A stretch of DNA of 64,000 nucleotides. It comes from Lactobacillaceae bacterium L1_55_11 (lineage in GTDB: Bacteria; Bacillota; Bacilli; Lactobacillales; Lactobacillaceae). A model generated the notes under the pieces. It was not told where the DNA came from, made no database searches, and saw only the letters and a program-made list of their open reading frames with translations. Of this stretch, positions 15,001-20,736 are shown in pieces. Each line of letters opens with the position of its first letter. The stretch's first letter is position 1. The stretch covers positions 87,749-151,748 of the forward strand of contig JAQYTT010000003.1 of the NCBI GenBank assembly GCA_029433155.1, in the 5' to 3' direction. The position numbers were made by a program, and so were the translations under genes.

Positions 15001-18000
15001 TGAACGCCGTTCACAAGGGCGGTCAGGCATTGACCGACCAGAAGAGCGCCGCAACCACGGCCCTCAACCAGGCGGCTAACGATGCCAAGGCTGCGATTGA
15101 TGCCGACCCAACACTGACGACCGCTGAAAAGAATGCCCAGAAGGCAACCGTTGACCAGGATAACCAGACGGCTAGCGCCAAGGTTAACCAAGCTAACGAT
15201 GCCCAAGACATTCAAAACGAACAGGCTGCTGGTACTCAGTCATTGAAGCAGGTTCACCAGGGTGGCAAGTCAGTTGCCGCCCGGCAAAGTGCTGCCGGTG
15301 ACAACTTGAATAACCTGGCAAAGCAGGCTCAAGATGCCATCAGCACTGACAAGACCTTGACGGATGCCCAAAAGGCTACCCAAACGCAGGCCGTCAAGGA
15401 TGCCTTGGCCAAGGCGCAAGACGCCGTGAACAAGGCTGCTGATGCCCAGGGCGTTCAGGATGCTGAAACCACTGGTACTCAGGCGATTAATGGTGCTCAC
15501 CAAGCCGGTGAAAAGCTAGAAGACGCTAAGAATGATGCCAAGAACGCGGTTGACACCAAGGCCAACCAGCTCAAGGCTTCAATCGATGCCGACCCTAGTT
15601 TGAACCAGGCTGCTAAGACCGCTCAGAAGAATGCGGTTGGTGCAGCGGCTAGTCAGGCCAAGGACAAGATTGACACGGCCACCGATGCCCAAGATATTCA
15701 GACGGCCCGTGATAACGGTACGACTGACATGGGTAAGCAACACGTTGCTGGTACGCCGGTCAAGGACCAGCAAACTCAGGCAGCTACTAAGTTGACTGAT
15801 TCAGCTACCCAGACCAAGGCGGCCATTGACGCCGATCCTACTTTGACGGACGCCCAAAAGACGGCCCAGAAGCAGGCAGTTGATGATGCGGCCAAGACGG
15901 CCAGTGACAACTTAGCCAAGGCCCAGGATGCCCAGGCCATCGACCAGGCCCTTGCCAACGGTCAAAAGGCCATTACTGATACTCACCAGCCAGGTCAGAG
16001 TGTTGACCAGGCTAAGACCGACCAGAACAATGCCCTTGATGATTTGGCAAAGCAGGCTAAGGCCGCTATCGACGCTGATCCTACCCTGACGACTGCTCAA
16101 AAGCAGGCCCAGGATAGTCAGGTTGACCAAGATGTGGCTAAGGCAAAGCAATCAATTGGCGATGCTAAGAATGCCCAAGACATTCAAAACGCTGTTGACC
16201 AGGCTAAGTCAGACATTAGCAAGGTTCACCAGCCAGGTCAGAGCGTTGACCAGCAGAAGCAGTCGGCTACCGATGCAGTTACTGATGCTGCTAATAAGGC
16301 CAAGGCCGCTATCAATGCCGATCCAACGCTAAGCGCTGATCAAAAGAAGGCCCAGACGGCTGCTGTTGACCAAGCTGCCCAAGATGCTTTGAACAAGATT
16401 CAAAACGCCAAGGACGCCCAGACTGCTACTGATGCGGTCGACGATGCCCTGAACAAGATTAATAGTGACCACCAGGCCGGCCCATCACTGGCTGACCAGA
16501 AGGAGGCGGCCGAGGACGCTATTAATCAGGCGGCCGACAAGGCTAAGGCAGCAATCGATGCCGACCCAACTTTGACGGATGCGCAGAAGCAGGCGCAAAA
16601 GGCAGCCATCGATAAGGCTGCTCAGGCTGCGAAGGATAAGATCAACGCTGCTACTGATGCTGATGGTATTAACCAGGGCCAGAGTGGTGCTGAAAATGAC
16701 TTCCAGCAGGCTCACCAGCCAGGCCAGTCAGTTGACAACCAGGTTAAGACCAACCAGGCTAACTTGGATGCCGTTGTGGCTCAGACGGAAGCAACCATTA
16801 AGGCTGATAACACCTTGAGTCAGGCCGACAAGGATGCCCAGACCAAGCAGGTAGCAACACTGGCAAAGCAGTACGGTGACCAAATTAGCAGTGCTAAGGA
16901 TGCCCAAACTGCTCAGAGTGCTTACCAAAACGGTGCTAAGGCTATCCAAGATGCCCACCAGCCGGGTCAGCCAATTACGGAACAGACCCAGCAGGCCAAG
17001 GCTAACTTGACGGATGTGGCCAACCAGACCACGACTAAGATCAATGCCGACCAGACTTTGACGGATGCTCAAAAGCAGACCCAGAGTCAAAACGTGGCAA
17101 CCGCCTTGCAAAAGGCAACCGCAGCCATTGACCAAGCGCAGACGGCGCAAGCCGCTACCACGGCTGCCCAGAATGGTACCAAAGACATTGAGTCCCAGTA
17201 CCAGCCAGGCAAGCCAGTGACCGAGCAGGTTACCCAGTCCAAGACCACGCTGAATGATTTGGCAAAGCAGGTCGAAGCCGCCATTGCCGCTGATCCGACC
17301 TTGAATGATTCACAAAAGGCTGATCAGAAGCAGGCGGTTGAGGATGCCCTCACCCAGGCTAACCAGAACATTGGACAGGCCACGACCGGTCAGGCCACTC
17401 AGGCTGCCGTTGATGCCGGAACCAAGGCCATTAATGCGGCCCACCAGCCAGGACAGCCAATCAGCAATCAAAAGCAGGCCAGCCAGAACCAGATTCAGGC
17501 GGCGGCTGACAAGGCCAAGGCTGCCATTGAAGCCGACCCAACCCTGGATGCTACCGCTAAGGCTGCCCAGGAACAGGCCGTCGACAAGGCTGCTCAGGCT
17601 GCCAGCGATGCCGTTAACCAGGCTAAGAACGCCCAGGATGCTCAGCAAGCTGCTAATGATGGTATCAACAAGATTAACGGTACCCATCAGGCGGGTCAGC
17701 CACTGACTAACCAGAAGCAGACTGCTAGCGACCAACTGGACGCCGCTGCCAAGGCTGCGAAGGATAAGATTGCTAATGACCCAACCCTGACCGATGCCCA
17801 AAAGCAGGCGCAGGAGAAGGCCGTTGATGATGCCGTTGCGGCTGCTAAGCAGGCTCTGAACCAGGCTGACACCGCGCAAAAGGCTCAGGATGCGGTTAAT
17901 AATGGTTTGTCCAAGATTAACGGTGCTTACCAAGCCGGTCAGACGATTGATGCTCAAAAGCAGACCGCTAGTCAGACCATTACCAATGCTGCTCAGGCTG

Positions 18001-19403
18001 CCAAGGATAAGATTGATAACGATCCAACCTTGAGTGCCGCTGAGAAGCAGGCACAGAAGAATGCGGTTGATGCCGCTGCTAAGCAGGCTCAGGATGCCTT
18101 GAACCAGGCTAAGACCGCTGATGCGGCCAATGCCGCGGTTACTCAGGCCCAAAAAGCCTTCGAAGCCGCTCATCAGGCCGGCCAGCCAGTCACGAACCAG
18201 CAAAAGCAGGCTAATGACCAGATTCAGCAGGCCGCTGATAAGGCCAAGGCTGCTATTGACGCCGATTCAACTTTGACGGATGCCCAAAAGGCCGCCCAGA
18301 AGCAAAAGATTGACGCCATTGCTGCCGACGCTGCAAACAAGGTGAAGAATGCCACTTCTGCCGTTGACATTAACCAGGCAGTTAGCGATGCTAGTCAGCA
18401 GTTTGCTCAGGCCCACCAGCCTGGACAAACGGTTGATAACCAAAAGCAGTCCGCTGGCGCCGTAGTTGACGAAACCGTTAAGCAGGTTAAGGCCGCAATC
18501 GATGCCGATCCAACGCTGACTAGCCAGCAAAAGGCCGACCAAAAGGCGGCCGTTGACCAGGCTGCAGCTGCGGCGGCAACTAAGATTAAGGCTGCCACTG
18601 ATGCCAACACGGTTGACCAGCTGCAAAAGCAGGCGGTTAATGATTTGATGAAGCTGCACACGCCAGGTGAGTCGATGGATTCTGCCAAGACCAAGGCTCA
18701 AACGGATGTGCAAAACACTGCTAACCAAACCAAGGCTGCTATTGACGCCGACCCAACTTTGACTAATGCGCAAAAGACTGAGCAGAAGGCGGCCGTAGAT
18801 GCGGCTACCCAGACGGCCTTGAAGCAGATTACTCAGAGTCAAAACGTCGACGCCCTTAAGCAGACCAACGCGCAGACGGCAGTAATTAAGCAGTCTCACC
18901 AACCTGGTACTAGCCTTGACCAACAGCGTCAGGCTAGCCAAGCAGCCATCAAGGCTGCCGGCCAGTCGGCTAAGACCAACGTTGCTAATAACGCCCAGTT
19001 ATCAGCAGCCCAGAAGGCCGACCGTCAGGCTCACATTGACGCCGTGGTTGCCGAGGCTTTGCTGAAGGTTACCAACGCTCAAACTGCAGAGGCACTGGCC
19101 CAGATCAACCGGGATGCCCAGGCTGCAATCCTGGACGCCCAAAACGTTGACCCAGCCAGCGCCAACATCCCAGGTAAACAGAAGCCAACTGCTAACCAGC
19201 AACGCCCTAACCAGAACGTAGCCCCAGCGGTACCAAGTGCCGGTGCAAGCTACAGCTACCCAACGGTTACGAGTGCGCTGCCAAATACGGGTCGCCAGGC
19301 TCAAAATATCAATACCCTTGGTATGATTAGCTTGACGCTGGCAAGCTTAGGCATGCTCCTAGGTGCTAGTTACAAGTCCCGTAAGCGTGATGATGAAGCT
19401 TAA
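1..19403 (+). CDS. Giant LPxTG-anchored surface protein of DUF1542-like repeats (5'-truncated by window edge)
   Basis: The reading frame is open from the first bases (first full codon at position 3) and already in repeat register, so the true start lies left of the window; an internal TTG at 57 is not a real start. About 6,466 residues are visible. Nearly all are tandem repeats of 81 residues (243 bp), roughly 78 copies. Each has a core like AIDNDPTLTDAQKAAQKAAV, then an Ala/Asp-rich helix ending TAQAAQDA, then a turn such as INNAHQPGQ. This matches DUF1542-type three-helix repeats of cell-wall proteins such as staphylococcal Ebh. I saw no Cys and only one Trp. The C-terminus has a Pro/Asn-rich linker, LPNTG (19278-19292), a hydrophobic segment and a basic tail, the sortase anchoring signal. 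Expected role is a long fibrous stalk for adhesion or envelope support (inference). Signal peptide and any ligand domain would be outside the window. Confidence 0.93.
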   Translation, partial: ALGKAAEDTKSAIDNDATLTSDQKAAQKTKVDNALQTAQDQLNAATDANGLTTATNTGTQNIKNQHQSKDLASDKADAQQAISDEATKVKAAIDSDKTLTDAAKTSQKANVDQTAQSVQTDIQNAQTADAVEQVQNDGITKVDQQHVPADLNQQVTDAKAAVNAAAQATNTQISQDATLDSAAKQAQQTAANQAASDAITQIGNATDAQGVEDAKNAGVSKVNSQYKTGTPVADQISAVKDQVNSAATAAKQTIDNDVTLDQNQKNDQKAAVDKAANDGLTNLGQQSNADGVESAQKQAVNQINAVHQNGEAVSDRKTAANNAIDDAATQANNTIDANNTLDNNEKAAQKADVKTAADQAKAAVNAVADAQGVENAQTAGAKSVSQVPHDGKSLADRRTDAKSAVASQAQNTKNQINNDQALTTDQKTAQSNAVDAQVAQADTAIDNAQNAQDIEDAGNTGKQNVASQYKQGDLTQEKQTASAALDQTASQTNQAIDSDDTLTDAQKTAAKNQVATDLAAAKNQVQSARSADDITAAQNSGISKIKADHQQGDLNKQRQDAESDLAQKASDTKTAIANDPTLDDAAKTSQSNQVDQQLAAANQAVNAAGNADAIVAARNTGVANITKQHQANSQSVANQQTAAKNALTDKATAAKTVIDNDPTWTTAEKTSQKSKVDSAANTQIQAINQVSASDPKAAQTIEDAQKQGNTDIEAVENQHGTSVADRQSAANQNIDNEATKVKNDISNDATLTNAEKTKQSSDVDNAAATAKANINKATDAQSISDAENQGISDVDAKHVKGSQSVDQQKSNATDALQAEATKVKNAINTDVTLTNDEKTAQSKAVDDALSQATANVNSASDAQGITDSQNTGISKIDASHVPGKSIDQQKNDANSAVDNTANNTNTSINNDNTLDQNSKNDQTNAVNKAKSDAEKAISNAQAAQEIEDAKNSAQESIPKLHVPGKDITEQRTNGKATVQAEADKINSGIDADQNLDSATKAAQKAKVNNIVSASDSQLDNDTTADDINKDVRAALGAIDLVGQQSSQKDALTAEANTQKSNIDNDATLDDAAKATQKQGVDSALTQANNNIDNATDSGSVTSAASAGKTAIDAVHQPGKPVSDTQTAQKSAVDDAATAAKTAIDNDKTLTDADKTVQKAAVDKAASDAKTNIDNAKTAQAAQDAATQAEKTINAAHQPGQSVSDTQTAQKSAVDDAATAAKTAIDNDKTLTDAEKTQQKAAVDQAANDAKTAVGNATDAQSAQDAANDGINKIKNAHQAGQSVSQTQTDQQNAVDQAASAAKQDIDNDPTLTDARKTQQKASVDQAASDAKTAVNNATDAQGAQDAAKSGIDKIKGTHQAGQSVSQTQTQQKSAIDDAATAAKNKIDNDATLDDATKTAQKDAVDDAANKAKMAIDQATTAQAAQDAANQGTTNINNAYQPGKSLDDQKATQAKVLDDAATAAKSAIDNDNTLTDAEKTAQKAAVDQAANTAKTAVNNATTAQAAEDAVTNGTKQINAAHQPGQPVSDTQTKQKSAIDDAATAAENKIDSDSNLTDAQKAAQKAQVEKAANDAKTAVDNATDAQAAQDAANNGTKAINGVYQPGQPIGNTQTQQKSAIDDAATAAKNKIVADNTLTDAQKANQEAAVDQAANNAKAAVDQAKTAQEVQTATDDGTKAINNAYQPGQPVSDTQTKQKSAIDDAATAAKNKIAADNTLTDAQKASQEAAVDQAANDAKNAIGQATTAQAVQAATDAGTKNIQNAYQPGQPVSDTQTKQKSAIDDAATAAKNKIANDNTLTDDQKKAQEAAVDQAAANAKEAVDQATTAQGAQDAATNGTKAINDSYQPGPSVSDSQTKQKSAIDDAATTAKNKIANDPTLTDAQKAAQEAAVDQAAQAAKDKVSQATTAQAAQDAANNGTNAINNAYQPGQSVSQNQAAQKASLNQQANTEKTAIDNDPTLTDAQKTAQKAAVDQANSDAQTAVDNAQNAQDIENAVNQANQKIKDAHQPGQSLDNQKSTQTQAIDDAATAAKSAIANDPTLDAATKASQTAQVEKAANDAKTNVNNAANAQAAQDATNAGKTALGQIHQPGKSVADTQAEQSNKIDQAADAAKTAIANDATLDDATKAEQTAAVNQAANNAKTAISNAQNAQDAEDAATKGANDVANAHQQGQPVAQTQINQKNQVDQAASAAKTAIDNDTTLTDAQKAAQKTAVDQDAAKAKANVDSATTAQAAKDAASQGTTTINKDHQPGQSVATTQASQKQNVDQAATAAKATIANDPTLDDAAKTSQEQAVDHAANNAKSAIDQATDAQGAQDAAQSGINTINGVHQQGQPVTSQKTDIQGQLQQAAETIKQAIDNDSTLTDAEKTAQKAAVDQDAAKATQNINQATTVQAAKDAESQGETAMKADHQPGTSVDTQKGQANSALDNAGNNASSAVNSDPTLTNDEKSKQQAAIAAAKQAAEQAIAAAKAAQDIENAKNKGTSDINSAHVPGKDIPTQQENAQKVVQAAVYAANQAIDNDPTLTNAEKADQKNAVTGKQQAANESIQNSQNAQDILTNQNSSLNLINNAHTAGTSVADYQQAAKTQVAQGAQQAKDAIDNDNTLSDAEKTAEKAKVDQAASQANDNITAATTAQGVLDAQQAGQTNINNQHQAGQDLNDRKTAAKQALQTAADQTDAAIDSDPTLDNATKAAQKQAVAAQLQQANDAVANATTAQDILNQQSDGQKTIGDQHQANSKSVADQQNDAKNALANTAQQTKAAIDADTTLTDADKQTQKSQVDSNLQSAEQNVAAANNAQAVEDAQTHGQSAITGAHQQGQDLADQQTTAKNAITTEANKTKAAIDNDTTLTDAQKTAQKANVDSAASAAQSAIAAAPNAQAIKQAQTDGTNNVDNAHQPQAGLDQQRTAAKQTIADQTNQTKAKIDADPTLTDADKASQKQAVDQAAQAADSKIDAAQDAQNIADATQAGQSSVTGSHQTGQTVDNQKQTAIAAVNKAAADAKTTINADPTLTDADKASQSQAVDQAASQANQNINQAGNAQAIADAQKQGETAVNGVHQPGKPVSGQKDTAKANLNQEVTKVKNAIDTDTTLTDAQKTSQKQAVDDQAAKASTNIDNATTAQGATDAYNQGVTAIDQQHQPGQAVTMQKGQANQDIDNTGNTVSNAVKNDNTLTDQQKADQQAAIAKAKAAAAEAIAKAQAAQAIEDAKNKGTSDINQAHVPGATVDDQRANAKQNLQKAADQADAAIDNDPTLIDAQKADQKNQVTGDQQAANDALDKSTDAQSVLNSQNDGLALINQRHQSAEPVATQQDTAKSDLANAATAAKSAIDNDPTLTTAEKQDQKNQVDTAVQNGDTAIAGTTTAQAASDAKDKAVSAVNAVHQPGQKVADRQAAAQSTLTAKANDVKNAIDNDPTLTDDQKASQKQAVDSTTQQEQSKLAAATDAQSVDDTLAQAQTAVANQHQAGPSLADQQNTAKTALAKAVSDTKAAIDADPTLTDDQKASQKQAVDQAAQAATDKINNSTQAQSLMDTNQQSIAGVKAIHQAQQPVSDQQSAAKNLVTQQANQTKAAIDADPTLTDAQKTQQKAAVDQAANQLNGQIDAATTAQQIKEYTDQAGAQLNKNHQNGESVASRQTDAKSALDQEATNTKAAIDANPTLTDDQKASQKQAVDQATAAAETAVARAQTAQDIENATQQGQGKITASHQNGTAVADRQSNAQAAAKAEADAQKKVIDADPTLNIADRTTQKAAIDQALQQADTAISQAQTAQDIENAQAKAVKDLDAVHQSGEPVSQHQADAKQQVTQAVAAAKQKIEADPTLTTAQKQDQESQVDAAAEQANSKIDQTTDAQSAQDAGKSGATAVAAVPQPGQNLPAQKAAAKAQLTAAVNQQKQAIAADTTLTNAAQASQAAAVDAAAKQASDKIDSDQDAQSIQNDQNTGVNNINGVHQPGAAVNDQANQSKTNLLSAADQIKNQISTDATLDDAQKQAQTNAVNTALAQATQAVNNATTAQGVADAENAGTQAINNQHHAGEKLEDAKTDAKAEIANKLAAVKQAIANDPTLDNAAQANQSAAADAAAQNANDQIAKAADAQAILDAKQNGEQSIGNQHQPGQSISDQQNDAKTNIGQTGATAKAAIDADPTLTDDQKTAQKQGVDEAAQQANATVDAATTAQGIEDVVKQADTNVTGVHKPGKAISDQRNTAQAAIKDAASQAKDKIDNDVTLANAAKTAQKSSVDAAAAQADNQISAATDAQHIADAQSQGINKVISVQKSGDPVATQQTKATSEVEQAASQAKAQIAADPTLNDADKTNQSNQVDQAAATAKQNIQNAQDSQSVEDASRAGQSAINTVPKSGEAVSGQQSDQKQALDNAAKDAKASIANDPTLNNAQKQTQSDAVDQAVSQAKAAVDAAKDALGIQDAAKKGEDALNGIHQAGQPLTDTQTAAKQTVDDAAKAANQAIDNDPTLDNAAKASQKQAVQTAANNAKAAVDQAPNAQTAEDAAKNGSNTVASAHQPGQAVSVTQTAQKQAIDTAAQQTKTAIDNDDTLNNATKQAQKAAVDQAASQAKNNVDSATTAQAAENAAKDGVDQINKAHQAGQPVSQTQDAQKQAVTAAAQAAKDTIDSDPTLTDAEKQTQKNAVDAAATKAADNITKASNAQAAEDAATNGQSAIKAVHQPGKPVTDTQTAQKAAVTDHANQVKKDIDNDATLTTDQKQAQKAAVDAAAKAAQDAVDNATTAQGAADAAADGQKKMDAQHVVGTPVTSQQSTAKQAVNTAAQQAETAIDNDPTLTSQQKADQKAAAQKAADAANQAIDQATDAQSIQDLAQQGQTNISKAHQPAQSVADQQTTAKQAVQSAGDKAKQQIDNDSTLDNQAKAAQKNQVDAAVKAAQTDLTQATDAQGITDKQAQAEQNIANLPKSGKSLTDQRTDADNAIDQAAKAAKQTIATDPTLNDQAKSDQQAAVDKAANDAKTAVGQANSAQDIENATSHGQANVNAVHKGGQALTDQKSAATTALNQAANDAKAAIDADPTLTTAEKNAQKATVDQDNQTASAKVNQANDAQDIQNEQAAGTQSLKQVHQGGKSVAARQSAAGDNLNNLAKQAQDAISTDKTLTDAQKATQTQAVKDALAKAQDAVNKAADAQGVQDAETTGTQAINGAHQAGEKLEDAKNDAKNAVDTKANQLKASIDADPSLNQAAKTAQKNAVGAAASQAKDKIDTATDAQDIQTARDNGTTDMGKQHVAGTPVKDQQTQAATKLTDSATQTKAAIDADPTLTDAQKTAQKQAVDDAAKTASDNLAKAQDAQAIDQALANGQKAITDTHQPGQSVDQAKTDQNNALDDLAKQAKAAIDADPTLTTAQKQAQDSQVDQDVAKAKQSIGDAKNAQDIQNAVDQAKSDISKVHQPGQSVDQQKQSATDAVTDAANKAKAAINADPTLSADQKKAQTAAVDQAAQDALNKIQNAKDAQTATDAVDDALNKINSDHQAGPSLADQKEAAEDAINQAADKAKAAIDADPTLTDAQKQAQKAAIDKAAQAAKDKINAATDADGINQGQSGAENDFQQAHQPGQSVDNQVKTNQANLDAVVAQTEATIKADNTLSQADKDAQTKQVATLAKQYGDQISSAKDAQTAQSAYQNGAKAIQDAHQPGQPITEQTQQAKANLTDVANQTTTKINADQTLTDAQKQTQSQNVATALQKATAAIDQAQTAQAATTAAQNGTKDIESQYQPGKPVTEQVTQSKTTLNDLAKQVEAAIAADPTLNDSQKADQKQAVEDALTQANQNIGQATTGQATQAAVDAGTKAINAAHQPGQPISNQKQASQNQIQAAADKAKAAIEADPTLDATAKAAQEQAVDKAAQAASDAVNQAKNAQDAQQAANDGINKINGTHQAGQPLTNQKQTASDQLDAAAKAAKDKIANDPTLTDAQKQAQEKAVDDAVAAAKQALNQADTAQKAQDAVNNGLSKINGAYQAGQTIDAQKQTASQTITNAAQAAKDKIDNDPTLSAAEKQAQKNAVDAAAKQAQDALNQAKTADAANAAVTQAQKAFEAAHQAGQPVTNQQKQANDQIQQAADKAKAAIDADSTLTDAQKAAQKQKIDAIAADAANKVKNATSAVDINQAVSDASQQFAQAHQPGQTVDNQKQSAGAVVDETVKQVKAAIDADPTLTSQQKADQKAAVDQAAAAAATKIKAATDANTVDQLQKQAVNDLMKLHTPGESMDSAKTKAQTDVQNTANQTKAAIDADPTLTNAQKTEQKAAVDAATQTALKQITQSQNVDALKQTNAQTAVIKQSHQPGTSLDQQRQASQAAIKAAGQSAKTNVANNAQLSAAQKADRQAHIDAVVAEALLKVTNAQTAEALAQINRDAQAAILDAQNVDPASANIPGKQKPTANQQRPNQNVAPAVPSAGASYSYPTVTSALPNTGRQAQNINTLGMISLTLASLGMLLGASYKSRKRDDEA
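3..19140 (+). repeat. Tandem 243-bp coding repeat array, about 78 copies
   Basis: In-frame 243-bp units run through almost the whole gene. Copies diverge at the DNA level but keep register. Some neighbours are nearly identical, for example the units around 4850, 5090, 5340 and 5570, which all carry QTKQKSAIDDAATAAKNKI or close variants. A few copies differ in length by one or more codons, for example near 2060. The last units before 19140 are more degenerate. Confidence 0.9.
19278..19292 (+). other. LPNTG sortase cleavage motif
   Basis: Codons for Leu-Pro-Asn-Thr-Gly are followed by a hydrophobic stretch (ISLTLASLGMLLGAS) and the charged tail KSRKRDDEA, the classic layout for sortase A attachment to peptidoglycan. 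Confidence 0.92.
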
Positions 19404-19426
19404 TCGCTGAGTCTGATTGCTAAGAA

Positions 19427-19466
19427 GAGGCCCCCACGGAAGTGACTTCCGCGGGGGTCTTTTTTG
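19427..19466 (+). terminator. Rho-independent terminator of the giant gene
   Basis: GGCCCCCACGGAAGT pairs with ACTTCCGCGGGGGTC with two wobble or mismatch positions and is followed by six T. It lies 25 bp after the stop codon. Confidence 0.9.
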
Positions 19467-19585
19467 TATATTTTTAGTAAAAGTTTCTGGTGTAGCCCAG
19501 TTTCAAAACCCAGTCTCCGAGCGGTTTCTGTAGCTTATAAAGGCACATCCCCAGTATTTGTCCCTGGCTAAAATCGCGGTTCCTT

Positions 19586-19609
19586 TTTGGCTTAGCCAAA
19601 CTTTATAAT
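19586..19609 (+). promoter_or_regulatory. Promoter -10 with adjoining operator-like palindrome
   Basis: TATAAT at 19604-19609 lies 30 bp before the PAP2 start. Immediately upstream, 19586-19600 is the perfect palindrome TTTGGCTTAGCCAAA (7-bp arms, 1-bp centre), which fills the spacer region. No good -35 is visible. This is the position expected for a repressor or activator site; the binding protein is unknown. Confidence 0.45.
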
Positions 19610-19639
19610 GAAGGCATAAAAAGAAAGGAAGAATTGCCG

Positions 19640-20620
19640 ATGTCTATTTGGGAGAGCTCCAATACTGGGGCGTTGATTCAAGACACACGTAACCGCTTTG
19701 TGACAACCACTGGGGAGAAGAAAACACTCACAACTTTCTTAATTATTGGTTTTGCCGTTTTACTTTTTGCTACTTTCTTTGATAAAAACGTTAGTTCAAC
19801 CGTCATGGATCAGAACTCGATTTTTGGAAACATTTTCCAAAACTACGCTGATCAGGGGGCTAACGTTGTGCTCTTTGCTGCCTTTGAAATCTTGGCCTGG
19901 ATTACCTGGTTTAAGGTTCAGGGGAATGTTTTACGATATGCTATGACGGCCAGCCTGCTAGCGATGGCCTTAAATCAAATGCTAGCTGTGTTAATGGATA
20001 TGTTAAGTTACACGTTTTCAATGATTCACAACATTCAAAAGGGGCGCCCAATGGGGATGGCTAACAACACTGCCGCTGTTGCTAACTACCCCGAAGCCCT
20101 GCGTTGGAGCTTAGCAATCGCATTAACACTTTTTATTTCCATTGCTTTTTATTACTGGATTGGACGCAAGGGGGCTAGCGACCTGAACTATTTGCTGATG
20201 GCCGCCCTGGTTGGGATTGCTCTGGTGCTGGCCGCTACGACGACTATTAACGAAATGAAGGTCCTCTGGGGCCGTTTCCGTCCTTACGAAATGGTTAACC
20301 ACATGAGTAACTTTACTCCTTGGTACCACTTAAACGGGAAGACGGGGCATAACTCTTTCCCATCTGGGCATACCATGTCTGGTTGGCTCTATCTCTGGTT
20401 AGCCTTCTTCGTGCCACGTAAAAACATTAGCTGGCAGAAGGTGATGGTTTACTTTGGGATTGGTATGGGTGTTTTGACTGGTCTTAGCCGGGTCCGGATT
20501 GGTGCCCACTGGCTCAGTGACGTGACCGTTTCCAGCCTGATTGTTGGGACTATGATTTTCTTTGCTAGCCGTCTTTTGCAGGCCCACTACATCGAAAGTC
20601 GTCACAGTGACGCCGCCTAA
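19640..20620 (+). CDS. PAP2-family membrane phosphatase
   Basis: A 326-residue integral membrane protein with the three motifs of the PAP2/lipid phosphatase family: KVLWGRFRP (K-x6-RP), FPSGHTMSG (PSGH) and SRVRIGAHWLSD (SR-x5-H-x3-D). Such enzymes dephosphorylate undecaprenyl pyrophosphate, phosphatidylglycerophosphate or similar lipids at the outer face of the membrane; the substrate here is not evident. It is longer than the usual 200-230 residues because of an N-terminal extension with extra membrane segments. The ATG at 19640 is chosen over an in-frame TTG at 19634 because the AAAGGAA site ends nine bases before the ATG. It is monocistronic, between two terminators. Confidence 0.85.
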   Translation: MSIWESSNTGALIQDTRNRFVTTTGEKKTLTTFLIIGFAVLLFATFFDKNVSSTVMDQNSIFGNIFQNYADQGANVVLFAAFEILAWITWFKVQGNVLRYAMTASLLAMALNQMLAVLMDMLSYTFSMIHNIQKGRPMGMANNTAAVANYPEALRWSLAIALTLFISIAFYYWIGRKGASDLNYLLMAALVGIALVLAATTTINEMKVLWGRFRPYEMVNHMSNFTPWYHLNGKTGHNSFPSGHTMSGWLYLWLAFFVPRKNISWQKVMVYFGIGMGVLTGLSRVRIGAHWLSDVTVSSLIVGTMIFFASRLLQAHYIESRHSDAA

Positions 20621-20634
20621 ATTTATTTAAAAGA

Positions 20635-20660
20635 AAAACAGCTTATGGGGCTGTTTTTTT
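20635..20660 (+). terminator. Terminator after PAP2 gene
   Basis: AAAACAGC and GCTGTTTT form a stem with a 7-base loop, followed by T residues. Confidence 0.8.
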
Positions 20661-20736
20661 GTGGCCTAATTTTTTGCAATCAGGGGGCCGAAAAGATAGA
20701 GTAGTACTTGATTAACGGTATTTGCAGGAGGTTAGC

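Noticed and set aside
105..18941. Many long open frames on the minus strand and in other plus frames of the giant gene, some over 300 codons and spaced by 243 bp
   Set aside because: They repeat with the coding unit and arise because its biased codons avoid stops in other frames; no ribosome sites or sensible proteins.
3..19140. Direct repeats resembling a CRISPR or satellite array
   Set aside because: Units are 243 bp, in frame and translated; no constant short repeat with unique spacers.
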